Source: Bacillota bacterium
GTDB lineage: Bacteria; Bacillota; Sulfobacillia; JAJZYS01; JAJYTV01
Direction: 5' to 3'
Assembly (NCBI GenBank): GCA_021793315.1
Contig: JAJYSZ010000013.1
Span: forward strand, 1 to 53,177
Length of the DNA: 53,177 bases
Shown here: positions 51,734 through 53,177 of the stretch, piece by piece
How the letters are laid out: every line of letters begins with the position of its first letter
Position numbering within the stretch: position 1 is the stretch's first letter
Position numbers and translations under genes: made by a program
Notes under the pieces: generated by a model
Databases searched by the model: none
What the model saw: only the letters and a program-made list of their open reading frames with translations
What the model was told of the DNA's origin: nothing

Positions 51734-53177
51734 CTAGGCCCGCTTGGCCGAGACGACCCGCTCGACCGAATAGACGTCTGGCAGATGGCGCAGCCGCTCG
51801 ATGATGCCACGCAGCTCGCCCAGGTGATGGATCTCCATGACCACCTGCACGAGCGCTGTGCGGTTGCGATAGCCCCGGGCGCGCGCCGACAGGATGTTGA
51901 GCCTCGTCTCCGCGACGGCCTGCGCCACGTCCGCAAGGAGACCGGCGCGGTCCAGGGCGTGCACCTCGATCTCGACGGGGTAGTTCTGCTGCAGTCCCTG
52001 GTCCCACGTCACTTCGACGATGCGGTCCTGCTCCGAGAGGAGCGCCTTGGCGTTCGGGCATTCGGCCCGGTGCACCGTCACTCCCTTGCCGCGCGTCACG
52101 TAGCCGATGATCGGATCGCCCGGCACGGGCGTGCAGCAGCGGGAGAAGCGCACCAGGAGGTTGTCCGCTCCCCGCACGCGCACGCCGTTCATCGGCTTGC
52201 CATAGTCCGCGAACGCCTGCTTGTCTTCCTCCGGGACGCTGAGCGGCGGCTCCGGCAGCCTGTCTTTGAGCCGCGTCACCACCTGTGGCGCCGATAGGCC
52301 CCCGTAGCCGACGGCCGCGAAAAGATCGTCCACCCCGCCGTAGTGCAGGCGCCTTGCCATGTCGTCGAGCCACTCGGACTTCAGCAGGTCCGCGGGATCC
52401 AGGTTGACGCGCCTCGTCTCGCGCTCGACCATGTCGCGCCCCAGCTTGGCATTCTCCTCACGGTTCTTGGCCTTGAACCAGGAGCGGATGCGAGAGCGCG
52501 CCGAGGAGGTCTGCACGAACTGCAGCCAGTCGAGCGACGGGCCCTGGCTCGACTTCGACGTCAGGATCTCGACGATGTCGCCGTTCTCCAGCTTGTGGTC
52601 GAGCGGCATGATACGCCCGTTGATCCGGGCTCCGACGCAGTGGTGGCCGATGTCGGTGTGGATGCGGTAGGCGAAGTCGACGGGCGTGGCGCCAGCCGGC
52701 AGGTTGTGCACCTGGCCCTTCGGCGTGAAGACGAACACCTCGTCGGCGAACAGGTCGATCTTCAGGGTTTCGAGGAACTCGCGCGCATCGCGCAGGTCTC
52801 CCTGCCACTCGAGCAGCTGGCGCAGCCAGCCGAGCTTCTGGTCGAAGCTCGGGTCGGACCGCCCCTCCTTGTAGACCCAGTGCGCCGCGATGCCGAACTC
52901 CGCCGTGCGGTGCATCTCCTGCGTGCGGATCTGCACCTCCACCGGTAGCCCCCCGGGCCCCACCACCGTCGTGTGCAGGCTCTGGTAGAGGTTCGGCTTC
53001 GGCATGGCGATATAGTCCTTGAAGCGGCCGGGGATCGGCGTGTACATGGTATGGACGATGCCGAGCACGCCGTAGCAGTCCTTCACCGAATCGACGATGA
53101 CGCGCAGGGCGACGAGGTCGTAGATCTCCGTGAAGTCCTTGCCCTGCTTCATCTTGTTGTAGATGCTGTAAAAGCTC
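51734..53177 (-). CDS. relA: (p)ppGpp synthetase/hydrolase RelA/SpoT, C-terminal 481 residues (runs off the right edge)
   Basis: The window holds the end of the synthetase domain (EIYDLVALRVIVDSVKDCYG; YIAMPKPNLYQSLHTTV; VEVQIRTQEMHRTAEFGIAA, quoted in part as VEVQIRTQEMHRTAE), the TGS domain (DEVFVFTPKGQVHNLPAGAT), the helical region, the conserved-cysteine domain (VRFSRCCTPVPGDPIIGYVT) and the ACT domain (IEVHALDRAGLLADVAQAV). The enzyme makes and degrades the stringent-response alarmone. The N-terminal HD hydrolase domain lies beyond the edge, so hydrolase competence cannot be checked. Confidence 0.97.
   Translation of the reverse strand, partial: SFYSIYNKMKQGKDFTEIYDLVALRVIVDSVKDCYGVLGIVHTMYTPIPGRFKDYIAMPKPNLYQSLHTTVVGPGGLPVEVQIRTQEMHRTAEFGIAAHWVYKEGRSDPSFDQKLGWLRQLLEWQGDLRDAREFLETLKIDLFADEVFVFTPKGQVHNLPAGATPVDFAYRIHTDIGHHCVGARINGRIMPLDHKLENGDIVEILTSKSSQGPSLDWLQFVQTSSARSRIRSWFKAKNREENAKLGRDMVERETRRVNLDPADLLKSEWLDDMARRLHYGGVDDLFAAVGYGGLSAPQVVTRLKDRLPEPPLSVPEEDKQAFADYGKPMNGVRVRGADNLLVRFSRCCTPVPGDPIIGYVTRGKGVTVHRAECPNAKALLSEQDRIVEVTWDQGLQQNYPVEIEVHALDRAGLLADVAQAVAETRLNILSARARGYRNRTALVQVVMEIHHLGELRGIIERLRHLPDVYSVERVVSAKRA

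Overview
The window reads as chromosome of a high-GC, spore-forming Firmicute (Bacillota). The evidence is a SigK-type sporulation sigma factor with its pro-sequence at the left edge, and blocks of Bacillus-like gene order: AI-2E protein / alaS / ireB / ruvX / DUF1292 / mltG; PRC-barrel / mnmA / cysteine desulfurase / Rrf2; hisS-aspS; and dtd / relA. Further support comes from the Firmicute-type suf operon (sufCDSUB), HemQ, frequent TTG and GTG starts with strong Shine-Dalgarno sequences, and clear sigma-A promoters. I cannot name a genus.

Layout. 1-7.3 kb: partial sigK, an MFS transporter fused to a PlsC-like acyltransferase, a CPA2 antiporter, azlCD, and an aldehyde-dehydrogenase-like protein without its catalytic residues. 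7.3-17 kb (minus strand): cell-wall, translation and tRNA-thiolation genes, namely mltG, DUF1292, ruvX, ireB, alaS, AI-2E, three small genes, mnmA, cysteine desulfurase and a cysteine-rich Rrf2 regulator with a likely operator, followed by a divergent PHP-domain gene. 17.8-23.5 kb: rarA and a tightly coupled histidine-utilization operon (hutH-ftcD-hutI-cyclodeaminase) that lacks urocanase. 23.5-30 kb: a cupin, a decayed MFS gene, hisS-aspS, a small membrane protein, and a promoter-plus-terminator structured RNA in front of threonine aldolase. 30-31 kb: a GrdB-like gene that reads through an in-frame TGA as a likely selenoprotein. 31.3-37.2 kb: the complete suf operon sufC-sufD-sufS-sufU-sufB-Rieske-Rrf2. 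37-41.3 kb: EamA transporter, kbl, hemQ, and a divergent epimerase. 41.4-46.3 kb: a five-gene catabolic operon (class II aldolase, Zn-alcohol dehydrogenase, SCP2-like protein, aldehyde dehydrogenase, HAD phosphatase). 46.8-53.2 kb: MBL hydrolase, dtd, an alpha/beta-hydrolase lipoprotein gene with an amber codon, transposon and toxin-antitoxin type debris, a radical SAM/SPASM gene, DUF488 and the 3' part of relA.

Functional links. Sulfur handling dominates: two cysteine desulfurases serve two routes, tRNA 2-thiouridine through MnmA and Fe-S assembly through SufU/SufBCD. Each route has its own Rrf2-family regulator carrying three cysteines. Glycine/threonine metabolism appears three times (ltaE, kbl, and the GrdB-like selenoprotein). 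The points most worth a second look are the selenoprotein, the unassigned structured RNA, the non-catalytic aldehyde-dehydrogenase homologue, the MFS-PlsC fusion and the unassigned five-gene catabolic operon.
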